DNA of 57,508 bases from Nocardioides sp. J54 (lineage in GTDB: Bacteria; Actinomycetota; Actinomycetes; Propionibacteriales; Nocardioidaceae), in the NCBI RefSeq assembly GCF_000519005.1, contig NZ_JAER01000023.1, positions 1 through 57,508 on the forward strand, written 5' to 3'. The notes under the pieces are model-generated. The model was not told where the DNA came from. It saw only the letters and a list, made by a program, of their open reading frames with translations, and made no database searches. Of the stretch, positions 39,899 to 48,700 are shown piece by piece (position 1 is the first letter of the stretch; the number at the start of each line of letters is the position of its first letter). Position numbers and translations under genes: made by a program.

Positions 39899-40492
39899 TC
39901 AGGTGGTGAGGTAGCCGCCGACCAGGGCGACCACCTCGTCGAGCAGCGCCTCGCGGGTGACCGCGGCGGGCTGGTCGAGCACCCAGCGCAGGGCGAGGTT
40001 CTCCAGCGCCAGCACCACCACCCACGCGGCCACGGCCGGGTCCGGCCGCTGCGAGGCGTCCGGGCGTGCGGCGAGGTAGATCGCGACCATGTCGCGGACC
40101 CGTCGCTCGAGGTCGGCGCGGCGGTCGCGGTTGCGCCCGAGGGGCAGCTCCTCGGCGAGGACCTGCAGCGCGACGGGGTCGGCCTCGAGCGCACCGACCA
40201 GCGCGTCGGCGGTCGCCCGGACCATCCCCGGCCCGGTCTCGCCGATCCGGTCGGCGAGCGACGCGGCGACCTGGTCGGCGACCTCGGCCCAGTAGCGGTC
40301 GAGCACGACGTCGAGGATGGCGCCCTTGTCGGGGAAGTACTGGTAGAGCGAGCCGGGGCTGACCCCGGCGGCGGCTGCGACCCGGTTGGTGCTGAAGGCG
40401 TCGTAGCCGTGCTCGACGAGGACCTGCCGGCCGGCGGCCACGATGCGCTCGACCATCTCGCGTGAGCGGGCCTGCTGCGGGGCCTTGCGCAC
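39899..40492 (-). CDS. TetR family regulator
   Basis: The 197-residue protein has an N-terminal TetR helix-turn-helix: SREMVERIVAAGRQVLVEHGYDAFSTNRVAAAAGVSPGSLYQYFPDKGAIL, and a helical ligand domain. It is divergent from the MpaB-type oxygenase gene, with a perfect palindrome GCGAGC-GATG-GCTCGC in the shared region, and probably represses it. GTG 40492 is used; the ligand is unknown. Confidence 0.9.
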   Translation of the reverse strand: MRKAPQQARSREMVERIVAAGRQVLVEHGYDAFSTNRVAAAAGVSPGSLYQYFPDKGAILDVVLDRYWAEVADQVAASLADRIGETGPGMVRATADALVGALEADPVALQVLAEELPLGRNRDRRADLERRVRDMVAIYLAARPDASQRPDPAVAAWVVVLALENLALRWVLDQPAAVTREALLDEVVALVGGYLTT

Positions 40493-40523
40493 CGGCGCCT
40501 CCCTCGTGGATCGCGAGTTGAAT

Positions 40524-40539
40524 GCGAGCGATGGCTCGC
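40524..40539. promoter_or_regulatory. Candidate operator between TetR and oxygenase genes
   Basis: GCGAGC (40524-40529) and GCTCGC (40534-40539) are perfect inverted arms around GATG. The arms extend imperfectly into TGA and TCA on the outside. It lies 14 bases from the oxygenase start. Confidence 0.55.
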
Positions 40540-40553
40540 GTCACGATCATGGC

Positions 40554-41810
40554 ATGACCGCCGACCTCGCCACCACCCGCGACACGACCGACGGACCGTC
40601 GTACCCTGCACGCTTCCGCGCCGCCGAGGCGCGCGGCCGTCGCCTCGGTCGGCCGCTGCAGCTGTTCGCGCGGGTCAGGCAGGTCGACGAGGCCCTGATG
40701 GACCGGATCGGGCGGGCGATGACGGAGCGTGACGAGCTCGGGGCCCGGCTCGCGGACGCGATCCGGTTGCGAGCAGGCGCGACCGGCAAGGTCGAGATGG
40801 CGCAGTTCCGGCAGGCCCTCACGCACGGCGTCGAGGCCGTCGCTGACGCGCCGCCGGCACTCGCCGCCTTCTTCGCCGAGGTCCAGGCCGAGCCCGCCTG
40901 GCTCGACCGCGACCTCGTCGAGGAGGGCGCCCGCGTCTTCCGCCGCCTCGGCCAGAACGCCCAGGACGTGCTGCTGCAGCTCTCCCTCGTCGGCGGCTAC
41001 CGCTTCGGCGGCCCGACCGACCTGCTCGTCGCGACCGGCGGGCTGACCGGCGGGCAGACCTTGCGCCGCCTCGGCGAGACCCAGAAGTGGGGCTCGTCGC
41101 TCACCGATCCCGGCGCGCTGCTCCCCGTCACGGGCGAGGGCTGGCGGTTGACGGTCCACGTGCGGCTGATGCACGCGCTGGTCAACCACGCCTTCGAGGG
41201 CCGCTGGGACACCGACGCCTGGGGCTTGCCGATCAACCAGGCCGACCAGGCCTCCACCCTCGGCCTGTTCGACGGCGTGCTGCTGATCGGCGCCCGCGCC
41301 CTCGGCGTGCCGTTCAGCCGCCGCGAGTCGCGGGCCCTCATGCACCTGTGGAAGTACGTCGGCTGGCTGATGGGGGTGGACGAGGACTTCCTCGTCGACG
41401 ACGAGTGGGAGCGGCACCGCATCGACTACCACGTCCTGCTCGCCCAGGGGCCGATCACCGACGCCGGCCCGCAGCTGGCCCAGGCCGTCGTCGCCGCCCA
41501 GACCGAGCGGCACTACCCGGGCTGGCCGGCCGCGCTGCAGGGCGTGCGGGCCCGCTACGAGCGCGAGCGGCTGCTCTCGATGCTCACCGTCTTCCTCGGC
41601 CCGGAGAGCATGCGCGAGCTCGGGCTGCCGATGCGCCCGCCGTGGGCGCACGGCTACATCGTCGCCCTCAACACCCTGCGCTACCGCGTGCTGCGCCACC
41701 TGCCCGGCGGCGAGGAGCGGCTGTGGCGCTGGGGCGGTCGCCGCGCGCAGTGGCTGCTCGACAGCTACTTCCAGGGCGACCGCGAGGAGGTCGGCGCGCT
41801 CCAGGCCTGA
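40554..41810 (+). CDS. MpaB family oxygenase (latex-clearing-protein-like, DUF2236)
   Basis: The 418-residue protein belongs to the heme-containing MpaB/Lcp group. The central WRLTVHVRLMHALVNH and VGGYRFGGPTDLLVATGGL carry the conserved arginine, threonine and histidine pattern of these heme b oxygenases, and WKYVGWLMGVDEDFLVDDEW follows. Known members cleave polyisoprene (Lcp) or act in fungal meroterpenoid synthesis; the substrate here is unknown. No signal peptide is visible. ATG 40554 is divergent from a TetR gene that likely controls it. Confidence 0.8.
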   Translation: MTADLATTRDTTDGPSYPARFRAAEARGRRLGRPLQLFARVRQVDEALMDRIGRAMTERDELGARLADAIRLRAGATGKVEMAQFRQALTHGVEAVADAPPALAAFFAEVQAEPAWLDRDLVEEGARVFRRLGQNAQDVLLQLSLVGGYRFGGPTDLLVATGGLTGGQTLRRLGETQKWGSSLTDPGALLPVTGEGWRLTVHVRLMHALVNHAFEGRWDTDAWGLPINQADQASTLGLFDGVLLIGARALGVPFSRRESRALMHLWKYVGWLMGVDEDFLVDDEWERHRIDYHVLLAQGPITDAGPQLAQAVVAAQTERHYPGWPAALQGVRARYERERLLSMLTVFLGPESMRELGLPMRPPWAHGYIVALNTLRYRVLRHLPGGEERLWRWGGRRAQWLLDSYFQGDREEVGALQA

Positions 41811-41817
41811 GCCGCGT

Positions 41818-41839
41818 GCCCCGCCCGACTCGTCGGGGC
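41818..41839. terminator. Hairpin between convergent genes
   Basis: GCCCCG (41818-41823) pairs with CGGGGC (41834-41839) with a 10-base loop, in the gap between the oxygenase stop and the convergent HTH gene. Confidence 0.45.
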
Positions 41840-41851
41840 CCGTCGGACGGT

Positions 41852-42388
41852 TCAGCGGGCCGGCTGCTGGGCGGGCTCGCCGGTGTCGCGCACGAGGTAG
41901 ACCCACGGCAGCGCGCGGCAGCCCACCTGCCAGCCGTCGCGCTCGTAGCGCGCCAGCGAGCCGGTCCACAGCACCCGCTTGTGCTCCCACTGCGTGGCGG
42001 TGCGGACCATCCGGTGCCGCAGGAGGCCGGCGCCGACGGTGTGCCAGCCGAGCCGGCCGGCGATCTCGAGCTCGGCCATCTCGTCGAAGGCGGTGACCGG
42101 GCCCAGCCAGCGCTCCTCCGGGCCGTCCGGGGCATTGCTGTTGTCGCCCGTGTCGTCGCCCGCGTCGTCGCGGCCGAAGCGCTGCTGGGCGGCCTGCCGG
42201 GTCAGGCCCAGGGTGCTCCCGATCGCGGCCCAGCTGTGGCCGCCGGCGCGGGCCGCGGTGACGGCCTGCTGGAGCAGGTCGTGGGTCGCGCGGTCGGCCT
42301 CCGCCGCACGTCGTACGACGGCGAGCTGGTCCTCGGCGTCGACGCCGGTCAGGATCGCGAGGCCGATGGTGTCGACGAGGTCGCTCAC
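41852..42388 (-). CDS. HTH protein downstream of a small membrane protein
   Basis: The 178-residue protein has a helical N-terminus and a helix-turn-helix-like segment GHSWAAIGSTLGLTRQAAQQRFG (about residues 50-72), then a polar linker and a C-terminal domain with LGWHTVGAGLLRHRMVRTATQWEHKRVLW. It may be a DNA-binding regulator with a sensing domain; the family name is unknown to me. GTG 42388 overlaps the stop of the membrane gene by 4 bases (GTGA). The pair is preceded by two TGTCAAG palindromes. Confidence 0.65.
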   Translation of the reverse strand: MSDLVDTIGLAILTGVDAEDQLAVVRRAAEADRATHDLLQQAVTAARAGGHSWAAIGSTLGLTRQAAQQRFGRDDAGDDTGDNSNAPDGPEERWLGPVTAFDEMAELEIAGRLGWHTVGAGLLRHRMVRTATQWEHKRVLWTGSLARYERDGWQVGCRALPWVYLVRDTGEPAQQPAR

Positions 42389-42678
42389 GACGGGTCCTCG
42401 TCCCGGCTCGGCAGCCACATGCCGTCGCCGGTGCCGTTGCCGGTGCCGTTGCCGGTGCCCGTGCCCTTGCCCTTGCCCTTGTCCCTCCGGTCGCGCCGGA
42501 GGTGGGCGCCGAGCACCGCTGCGCCGGCGAGGATCAGGGCGATGCCCGCGCCCTGGAGCAGGCCGCGCAGGAAGCCGTCGAGGGCGTTGGCGGTCGTGGT
42601 GAGGGCGATGCCGATGACGACGAGCGCGATCGTCGAGGGGGAGGCGGCGGAGCCGGGTGCGTCGTCCCGAGGTGTCAT
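42385..42678 (-). CDS. Small membrane protein with lysine/glycine repeat linker
   Basis: The 97-residue product has two hydrophobic helices (IALVVIGIALTTTANALDGF and LLQGAGIALILAGAAVLGA) followed by a low-complexity linker of K-G, T-G and N-G dipeptides (KGKGKGTGTGNGTGNG) and an acidic end. ATG 42678 directly abuts the first TGTCAAG operator. It is translationally coupled to the HTH protein, which could report on the membrane. Confidence 0.65.
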   Translation of the reverse strand: MTPRDDAPGSAASPSTIALVVIGIALTTTANALDGFLRGLLQGAGIALILAGAAVLGAHLRRDRRDKGKGKGTGTGNGTGNGTGDGMWLPSRDEDPS

Positions 42679-42679
42679 G

Positions 42680-42698
42680 TGTCAAGGTTTTCTTGACG
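42680..42698. promoter_or_regulatory. First TGTCAAG palindrome
   Basis: TGTCAAG (42680-42686), five bases and CTTGACG (42692-42698) form an inverted repeat with one mismatch, immediately upstream of the small membrane gene start. Confidence 0.65.
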
Positions 42699-42708
42699 CA
42701 TGGCGGTT

Positions 42709-42727
42709 TGTCAAGAATCTGTTGACA
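42709..42727. promoter_or_regulatory. Second TGTCAAG palindrome
   Basis: TGTCAAG (42709-42715), five bases and GTTGACA (42721-42727) repeat the 7-5-7 geometry of the first site, 29 bases downstream centre to centre. Confidence 0.65.
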
Positions 42728-42780
42728 GCGCCGCCGGATGGGGCTGGGCCGGTGTCGGCGGGGTGTGGGAGGTTGCTGCC

Positions 42781-43161
42781 GTGGCCCGCTCCGACCGTCC
42801 CGACGTCCCCGGCGAGGTGCTCGCCCGGCTGCGGGCGATCTTCGCCCGGATGCCCGAGTGCCACGAGGAGGACGCCTGGGTCGGCGTGCGCTGGCGCGTC
42901 GCGCGCACGGCCACGGTGGCGCACGTCTTCGGCGGCGAGGACCAGCTGTTCCGGATCACCTTCCGCGCCGAGCCGGACGAGGTGCTGGCGTTCGAGCACC
43001 TCGGTCCGCCGTACTTCCGCGGCGAGTGGGGCGGCAACATGGTCGGGATGCTGCTCGACGGCGACACCGACTGGGAGGAGCTCGCCGAGCTCCTGACCGA
43101 CTCCTACTGCCTGCAGGCGCCCCAGCGGCTGGTCGCCCTCGTCGACCGACCGCCCGCGTGA
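42781..43161 (+). CDS. MmcQ/YjbR-like protein
   Basis: The 126-residue protein has the MmcQ/YjbR double-stranded-DNA-binding-like fold pattern: PECHEEDAWVGVRWRVARTATVAHVFGGEDQLFRITFRAEPDEV, YFRGEWGGNMVGMLLDGDTDWEELAELLTDSYCLQAP. Role unknown. GTG 42781 follows GAGGTT by 6 bases. It faces away from the membrane/HTH pair across a region containing both TGTCAAG palindromes. Confidence 0.7.
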   Translation: MARSDRPDVPGEVLARLRAIFARMPECHEEDAWVGVRWRVARTATVAHVFGGEDQLFRITFRAEPDEVLAFEHLGPPYFRGEWGGNMVGMLLDGDTDWEELAELLTDSYCLQAPQRLVALVDRPPA

Positions 43162-43242
43162 TCACCCCACAGGTCGGGGACGCCGGACCGCGCAGTCCGG
43201 GGTGAGAATGTGGGGACAGTCGAGACCAGCGCGGGAGGCGTC

Positions 43243-43890
43243 GTGGAGGCAGCAACGACCGGTACGGGCGAGTCCTTGCTCGCACGCGCCCTGGCGGAGG
43301 CCGACGGCCCGGCCGCGGGGGACGAGGCCAACGCCGCGCTGCTCGACGCGGCGCACGAGCTGTTCTGCCGCCGTGGCATCCAGCGCACCACGATGGAGGA
43401 GGTCGCCCGCGCCGCGGGGTTGTCCCGGATCACCGTCTACCGCCGGGTGAGCTCCAAGGAAGCCCTCGTCGAGCAGGTGGTGCTGCGGGAGTTCCGCCGC
43501 TACCTCGACCGGTTCCTCGTCGACATCGCCCCCGCGCGCACCGCGGAGGAGCGGGTCGTGCTGGGCTTCGTCAGCTCGCTGCGCGCGATCCGCACCAACC
43601 CGCTGATCGGGCACCTCATGGCCGCCGAGCCGCAGGCCCTGGTGCCGATGCTCGGCCGCACCGGCCGCACCCTCGCCCTCGTCTCGCAGTTCGTCGCCGG
43701 CCAGCTGCGCCGCGAGCAGGCCGCCGGCAACGTGGACGAGTCCGTCGACGTCGACGTCGTCGCCGAGGTGATGGTCCGCCTCACCACCTCCTTCCTGCTC
43801 ACCCCCAGCCACCAGCTCGACCTCGACGACGACGCGGCCATGGGCGAGGTCGCCCGCCGCTACCTCGCCCCGCTGCTCCGCGCCCGCTGA
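43243..43890 (+). CDS. TetR family regulator
   Basis: The 215-residue protein has an acidic N-terminal extension, then the TetR DNA-binding domain ALLDAAHELFCRRGIQRTTMEEVARAAGLSRITVYRRVSSKEALVEQVVLREF and a helical sensor domain. GTG 43243 has GGGAGG upstream; GTG 43210 is possible. No obvious divergent target lies beside it; the preceding gene is on the same strand. A long perfect inverted repeat follows. Confidence 0.9.
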   Translation: MEAATTGTGESLLARALAEADGPAAGDEANAALLDAAHELFCRRGIQRTTMEEVARAAGLSRITVYRRVSSKEALVEQVVLREFRRYLDRFLVDIAPARTAEERVVLGFVSSLRAIRTNPLIGHLMAAEPQALVPMLGRTGRTLALVSQFVAGQLRREQAAGNVDESVDVDVVAEVMVRLTTSFLLTPSHQLDLDDDAAMGEVARRYLAPLLRAR

Positions 43891-43926
43891 CCCGCCCTAC
43901 CTGGTCCGTTGCTGGTCCGTAGCTGG

Positions 43927-43989
43927 GGTAGTCCCGGGTCAAAAGCACCGCGACACGCCGTCGGAAGGTGCTTTTGACCCGGGACTACC
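43927..43989. repeat. Perfect 23-base inverted repeat with 17-base loop
   Basis: The arms 43927-43949 and 43967-43989 are exact reverse complements (beginning GGTAGTCCCGGG and ending GACTACC on the distal arm). The 17-base loop is GCGACACGCCGTCGGAA. Runs of A and T occur in the middle of the arms, not at the end as in an intrinsic terminator. It may be a MITE-like relic or a strong bidirectional terminator. Confidence 0.85.
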
Positions 43990-44038
43990 GCACAGGGGTG
44001 GACAGGAGGGGTGGGCGGTGCTAGCGGCGGCGGGCGGC

Positions 44039-44044
44039 TAGGTT
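44039..44044 (+). promoter_or_regulatory. -10 hexamer TAGGTT, leaderless promoter
   Basis: TAGGTT is followed by seven bases and GTG 44052. Confidence 0.5.
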
Positions 44045-44051
44045 GTGGCGG

Positions 44052-44822
44052 GTGAGCGAGGCCGAGAGCGAGATCGCCGTCCGCACCATCCGCCACGAGC
44101 GGACTCTGGTCATCGGGCTGGACCGGCCGGCGAAGCGGAACGCCATCAACCCTGCCGTCACCCGCGGCCTCGACGAGGCGCTCAACCTGCTCGAGGACGA
44201 CGACGAGCTGTGGTGCGGCGTGCTGACCGGCGGGCCGCGGCTGTTCTCCGCCGGCGCCGACCTGGCGGAGGGGGCGGGGGAGCCGACCGAGCGCGGCGGG
44301 ATCGCCGGGATCATGTCGCGGGTGCGGCCCAAGCCGCTGATCGCCGCGGTGGAGGGCTACGCGCTCGGCGGTGGCTTCGAGCTGGTGCTGTGCTGCGACA
44401 TGGTCGTCGCCTCGCGCACGGCGACCTTCGGCCTCCCGGAGGTACGACGGGGCCTGCTCGCCGGCTTCGGCGGCGTGTTCCGTGCCCCGCGGGTCCTGCC
44501 CGCCAACGTCGCGCGCGAGATGCTGCTGACCGGGGAGCCGGTCGACGCCGAGCGGGCCGAGCGGCTGGGCCTGGTCAACCGGCTCGTCGAGCCCGGCCTG
44601 GCCCTCGACGTCGCCCTCGGCGTGGCCGCCACGATCTGCGGGAACGCCCCGCTCGCCGTGCGCGAGTCGCTGGCGATCGCGAACCGGGAGATCAACGGCG
44701 AGGAGGCCGACGACTGGGCGGCGAGCGACGCCGCGCTGGGCCGGCTGATGGCGTCTAAGGACCTCGGCGAGGGGATCAACGCCTTCTTCGGGCGCCGCGA
44801 CCCGGTCTGGCGGGGCGAGTAG
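44052..44822 (+). CDS. Enoyl-CoA hydratase/isomerase family protein
   Basis: The 256-residue crotonase has the oxyanion-hole segments LFSAGADLAEG and VEGYALGGGFELVLCCDM, and the GLPEVRRGLLAGFGG region with the catalytic glutamate position. It hydrates or isomerises acyl-CoA thioesters; substrate unknown. GTG 44052 is leaderless in appearance. The stop lies one base from the stop of the convergent esterase gene. It is not visibly in an operon with the amino acid oxidation unit beyond. Confidence 0.9.
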   Translation: MSEAESEIAVRTIRHERTLVIGLDRPAKRNAINPAVTRGLDEALNLLEDDDELWCGVLTGGPRLFSAGADLAEGAGEPTERGGIAGIMSRVRPKPLIAAVEGYALGGGFELVLCCDMVVASRTATFGLPEVRRGLLAGFGGVFRAPRVLPANVAREMLLTGEPVDAERAERLGLVNRLVEPGLALDVALGVAATICGNAPLAVRESLAIANREINGEEADDWAASDAALGRLMASKDLGEGINAFFGRRDPVWRGE

Positions 44823-44823
44823 C

Positions 44824-45717
44824 TCAGCCCAGCGCCCCGCGCAGCCAGCCGCCGAGCTGGCGCACCACGTCGGTGGCCTCGCTGACCATGCCGGCGAACA
44901 GGTGGCTGACGTGCCAGTGGCCCTCGAGGAGGGCGTAGGTGACGTCGACCCCGGCGGCGCGGGCGGCGTCGACGAAGCGTTCCACGTCGAGGCGGAACAT
45001 CTCGTCGCTCGCAGCCTGCACGAAGAGCGGTGGGAGGCCGGCGAGGTCGGCGCGCAGCGGGGAGACCTCGGGCAGGTCGGTGCCGCCGGGCGCGTAGGAG
45101 GCGGCGCCGAGCTCGAGCCAGCCGCGGCTGAGCAGCGGGTCGTCGACGGTGGTGTCGAGGCCGGCGAGCGACAGGTCCACCCACGGCGAGATGAGGCCGA
45201 GCGCGGCCGGGGCGGGGATGCCGACCTCGCGCAGGCGCAGGGCGAGCGCGAGGGCGAGGCCGCCACCGGCGGAGTCGCCGGCGACGACGACGTGCTCGGC
45301 GGAGAAGCCGCTCTCCAGCAGGCCCTGGTAGGCGGCGAGGGCGTCCTCGACCGCGGCGGGGTAGGGGTTCTCCGGAGCGAGCCGGTAGTCGAGGACGTAG
45401 GCGACGGCACCGGCCGCGTCGGCCAGGTGCGCCGCCGCGGCGCGGTGGGTGGTCGGCGACCCGATGAGGTAGGCGCCGCCGTGCAGGTAGAGCAGCACCC
45501 GGTCCGGGCGGCTGCCGGGAGGGCTGATCCGCTCGGCCGGTACGCCGGCGAGGTGGGCAGCCTCGGTGCGGGTGCCCTTCGGGAGGATCGCGACCCGCAT
45601 CAGCGCGTTGATCACCTGGCGCTGGCGGGCGGGCGGGACCCGGGTGCCGAGGACCGGCTTGACGAGCCGGCGGACCACCAGGCGGGCGGCGGGGAGCGGC
45701 AGGTGCATGGATCCCAT
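44824..45717 (-). CDS. Hormone-sensitive-lipase-type esterase
   Basis: The 297-residue alpha/beta hydrolase has the HSL-family oxyanion motif LHGGAYLIGSP, nucleophile GDSAGGGLALALAL, the acid in the ASDEMFRLDVE segment and the catalytic histidine in EGHWHVSHLF. It should hydrolyse acyl esters. ATG 45717 or ATG 45708 (with TTGGAT seven bases before it) starts it. It is downstream of, and on the same strand as, the ferredoxin oxidoreductase gene, separated by 45 bases, so co-transcription is possible. Confidence 0.9.
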   Translation of the reverse strand: MGSMHLPLPAARLVVRRLVKPVLGTRVPPARQRQVINALMRVAILPKGTRTEAAHLAGVPAERISPPGSRPDRVLLYLHGGAYLIGSPTTHRAAAAHLADAAGAVAYVLDYRLAPENPYPAAVEDALAAYQGLLESGFSAEHVVVAGDSAGGGLALALALRLREVGIPAPAALGLISPWVDLSLAGLDTTVDDPLLSRGWLELGAASYAPGGTDLPEVSPLRADLAGLPPLFVQAASDEMFRLDVERFVDAARAAGVDVTYALLEGHWHVSHLFAGMVSEATDVVRQLGGWLRGALG

Positions 45718-45762
45718 CCAAGCACCGGCCGCCCACCCGGCCGCCGTGCGGTCAGACTGCGG

Positions 45763-48700
45763 TCAGACTGTGGGCGGGGTGACGCCCAGCTCGACCAGCG
45801 CCGCGACGTACCCCTCGACGTTGCGGAGCTTGACCTCCTCGTAGCCGCGGACCATGTCCGGCAGCTCGGCGATGCGCACCGCGCGCTCGTAGTCGCCGGC
45901 GCCCAGCTCGCGGGCCAGGCCGGTGACCGTCGCACGGTAGTGGTCGCGCAGCTCGCGCTCGACCTTGCGCACGTGGGCGCGGCCGAACGGGTCGGCGGCG
46001 GTGCCGCGCAGCCTCTTCATCCTCGCCAGCGCCCGCAGCGAGCCGTGCGACTTCGGGCCGAAGGAGATCTTCTTCGTGCGGCCGATGGCGCGCAGCGCCG
46101 GCGGGTGCAGCTGGAAGGCGATCGTGCCGCCGGGGAAGGCGGAGCCGGTCTCGGCGAGGAACGCCGGGTCGGTCAGCAGGCGCGCGACCTCGTACTCGTC
46201 CTTGTAGGCGGTGAGCTTGAAGAGGTTGCGCGCGACGGCCTCGGTGAACCGGGTGCCGGTGCCGGCGGCCTGCTCGGCGCGGGCCACCTCGGCGACCAGT
46301 GCGACGTAGGAGTCGGCGAGCTTCTCGTCCTGGTAGTCGACGAGGTCGGCGGCGCGCAGCTCCACGAGGCGGCGCACCTCGCCCTCCAGGCCGGACGCGG
46401 CGACGGACGCCGGGACGTGGCGCTCGCGCACCGGTGCCGGGCGCGAGCCCGCGGCGCGGAACGCGGCCGGGTCGGTCACGGCGACGCGGCCCCAGCGGAA
46501 CGCGGCGACGTTGGCGGCGACGGCGGTGCCGTTGATCCCGATGGCCTCCTCGATCGCGGCGGCCGGCAGGCGCAGCGCGCCGGTCTGGTACGCCGCACCG
46601 ACGAGCAGGAAGTTCGCGGCGGTCGTGTTGCCGAAGATCCGCTCCGCGGCCTCGAGGGCGTCGAAGTCGAACATCTCGGCACTCACCGTGCGCACCCGCT
46701 CGAGCAGGCCCGCCTCGTCCGGGTGCTGCACCGACGGGTCCTCGACCATCGCACCGGTGGGGGTGCGGCTGGTGGAGACGACCGTGCGGGTCCACGCGGA
46801 GCTGCCGAACTGCAGGTTGCGGTCCTCGGCGAGGGTGAGCAGGTCGAAGCCCAGGAAGCAGTCCGCCGATCCGGGCGTGAGCCGGTTGGCCGGCTCGAGG
46901 TCGTCGGCGGCGAAGCGCAGGTGGCCCACGACCGGGCCCGCCTTCTGGCTGAGGCCGGTCTGGTCGAGCGACTCCACGGCGTACCCGGCGCGCAGGGCGG
47001 CCGTGGCGAGCACCTGGTTGACGGTCACGATGCCCGTGCCGCCGATGCCGACCATGAAGACGTTCTGGGTGTGGTCCACCCGCTCCTCGGCGACGCTCAG
47101 GTCGACGCTCGGCGGGGTCGGGTACGACTTCTTGCCGCCGGACCTGCCGGACTTCACCGCACCGGCTGCCTTCGCCGCGGCGGCCTTGCGGGCCGCCCGC
47201 CTCGCCCGGCGCGTGACCGGCGCCGTCTCGACGGTCACGAACGACGGGCAGTCACCGTCGAGGCAGCTGTAGTCGGTGTTGCAGGAGGTCTGGTCGATCC
47301 GCGTCTTGCGGCCGTACTCCGTGTCGACGGGCTGCACCGAGAGGCAGTTGGACTTGCGGCCGCAGTCGCCGCAGCCCTCGCAGACCGCCTCGTTGATGAC
47401 GACCCGCTTGGTGCGCGTCGGGAGCGTGCCCCGCTTGCGCTGGCGGCGCGCGTCCGCGGCGCAGTGCTGGTCGTAGATCAGCACGGTGACGCCGGGGATG
47501 TCGCGCAGCATTCGCTGCGCCTCGTCGAGGCGGTCGCGGTGCCACAGCAGCGTGCCGGGGGCCAGGTCGCGCTTCTTGTGCCGCTCGGGCTCGTCGGCGA
47601 CGACGATGATCTGCTTGACGCCCTCGGTGTGCAGCTTGTGGGTCAGCGCCGGCACCCGCAGCGCGCCCTCGGCGTCCTGCGCGCCGGTCATGGCGACGAC
47701 GTCGTTGTAGAGGATCTTGTAGGTGATGTTCACCCCCGCCGCGATGCAGGCCTGCACGGCCAGCTGCGCGGAGTGGAAGAAGGTGCCGTCCCCGACGTTC
47801 TGGAACATGTGCTCGGCCTCGGTGAACCAGGCCTGGCCGATCCACTGCGCACCCTCGCCACCCATCTGGGTGACGCCGGTGACCGCGCTGGAGGGGCGGT
47901 CGGAGATGGTGACCATCGCGTGGCAGCCGATGCCGCCGCCACCGAGCGAGCCCTCGGGCAGGACGGTCGAGCGGTTGTGCGGGCAGCCGGAGCAGAAGTA
48001 CGCCGAGCGGCTGGCCGACAGCAGCGGCAGCGGCTTGCGTGAGGGCGGCGGGGGCTTCATGGTCAGCCGGTCCTGCAGCAGGTGGCGCAGCGGCGCGAGC
48101 AGGCGGCCCGAGGTGAGCTCGCCGTCCGCGGGGATGAGCAGGTTGCCGTTCGCGTCCTTCTTGCCGAGGATCCGCGGCGCGCCCGGCGTGCCGTAGAGCA
48201 GGTCGCGGACCTGGGTCTCGATGAAGGAGGTCTTGTCCTCGACCACGATGACCTCGTCGAGGCCCTCGGCGAAGCGGTGCACCGCCTCGGGCTCGACCGG
48301 GCTCATCATGCCGAGCCGGAGCACGCGGATCCCGGCGGCGGCGAGGTCCTCGTCGGAGACGCCGAGGTCGGTGAGCGCCTGGCGCAGCGAGTCGAAGCAG
48401 CTGCCGGAGGCGACCAGGCCGGTGCGGGCGCCGGGGGCGTCGACCTCGGTGACGGACAGGCCGTTGCGGGCGGAGTACTCGTGCACGAGCGCGGTGCGCG
48501 GGCCGACCAGCTCGGCCTCGGCGCCGACGATCATCGCCGGGCGCAGCACGATCGGGCTCTGCGTGTAGGCGTAGGGGTTGCCGTTCCAGTCGATGGTCGG
48601 CATGACGGGGTCGACGCCGAGGTCGGCGCCGTCGACGACCCACGCGCCGTCGGCGACGTCGGCGACGATCTTCAGTGCGACGACGCAGCCGGTGTTGCGC

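Noticed and set aside
42420..42482. Repeated GGTGCCGTTGCC-type sequence as a separate regulatory repeat
   Set aside because: It is the coding sequence for the K-G/T-G/N-G linker of the small membrane protein.
44902..48042. A 1046-codon open frame antisense to the oxidoreductase and esterase genes
   Set aside because: Long antisense frames are common in very GC-rich DNA; this one mirrors well supported coding regions and contains only low-complexity charged sequence.
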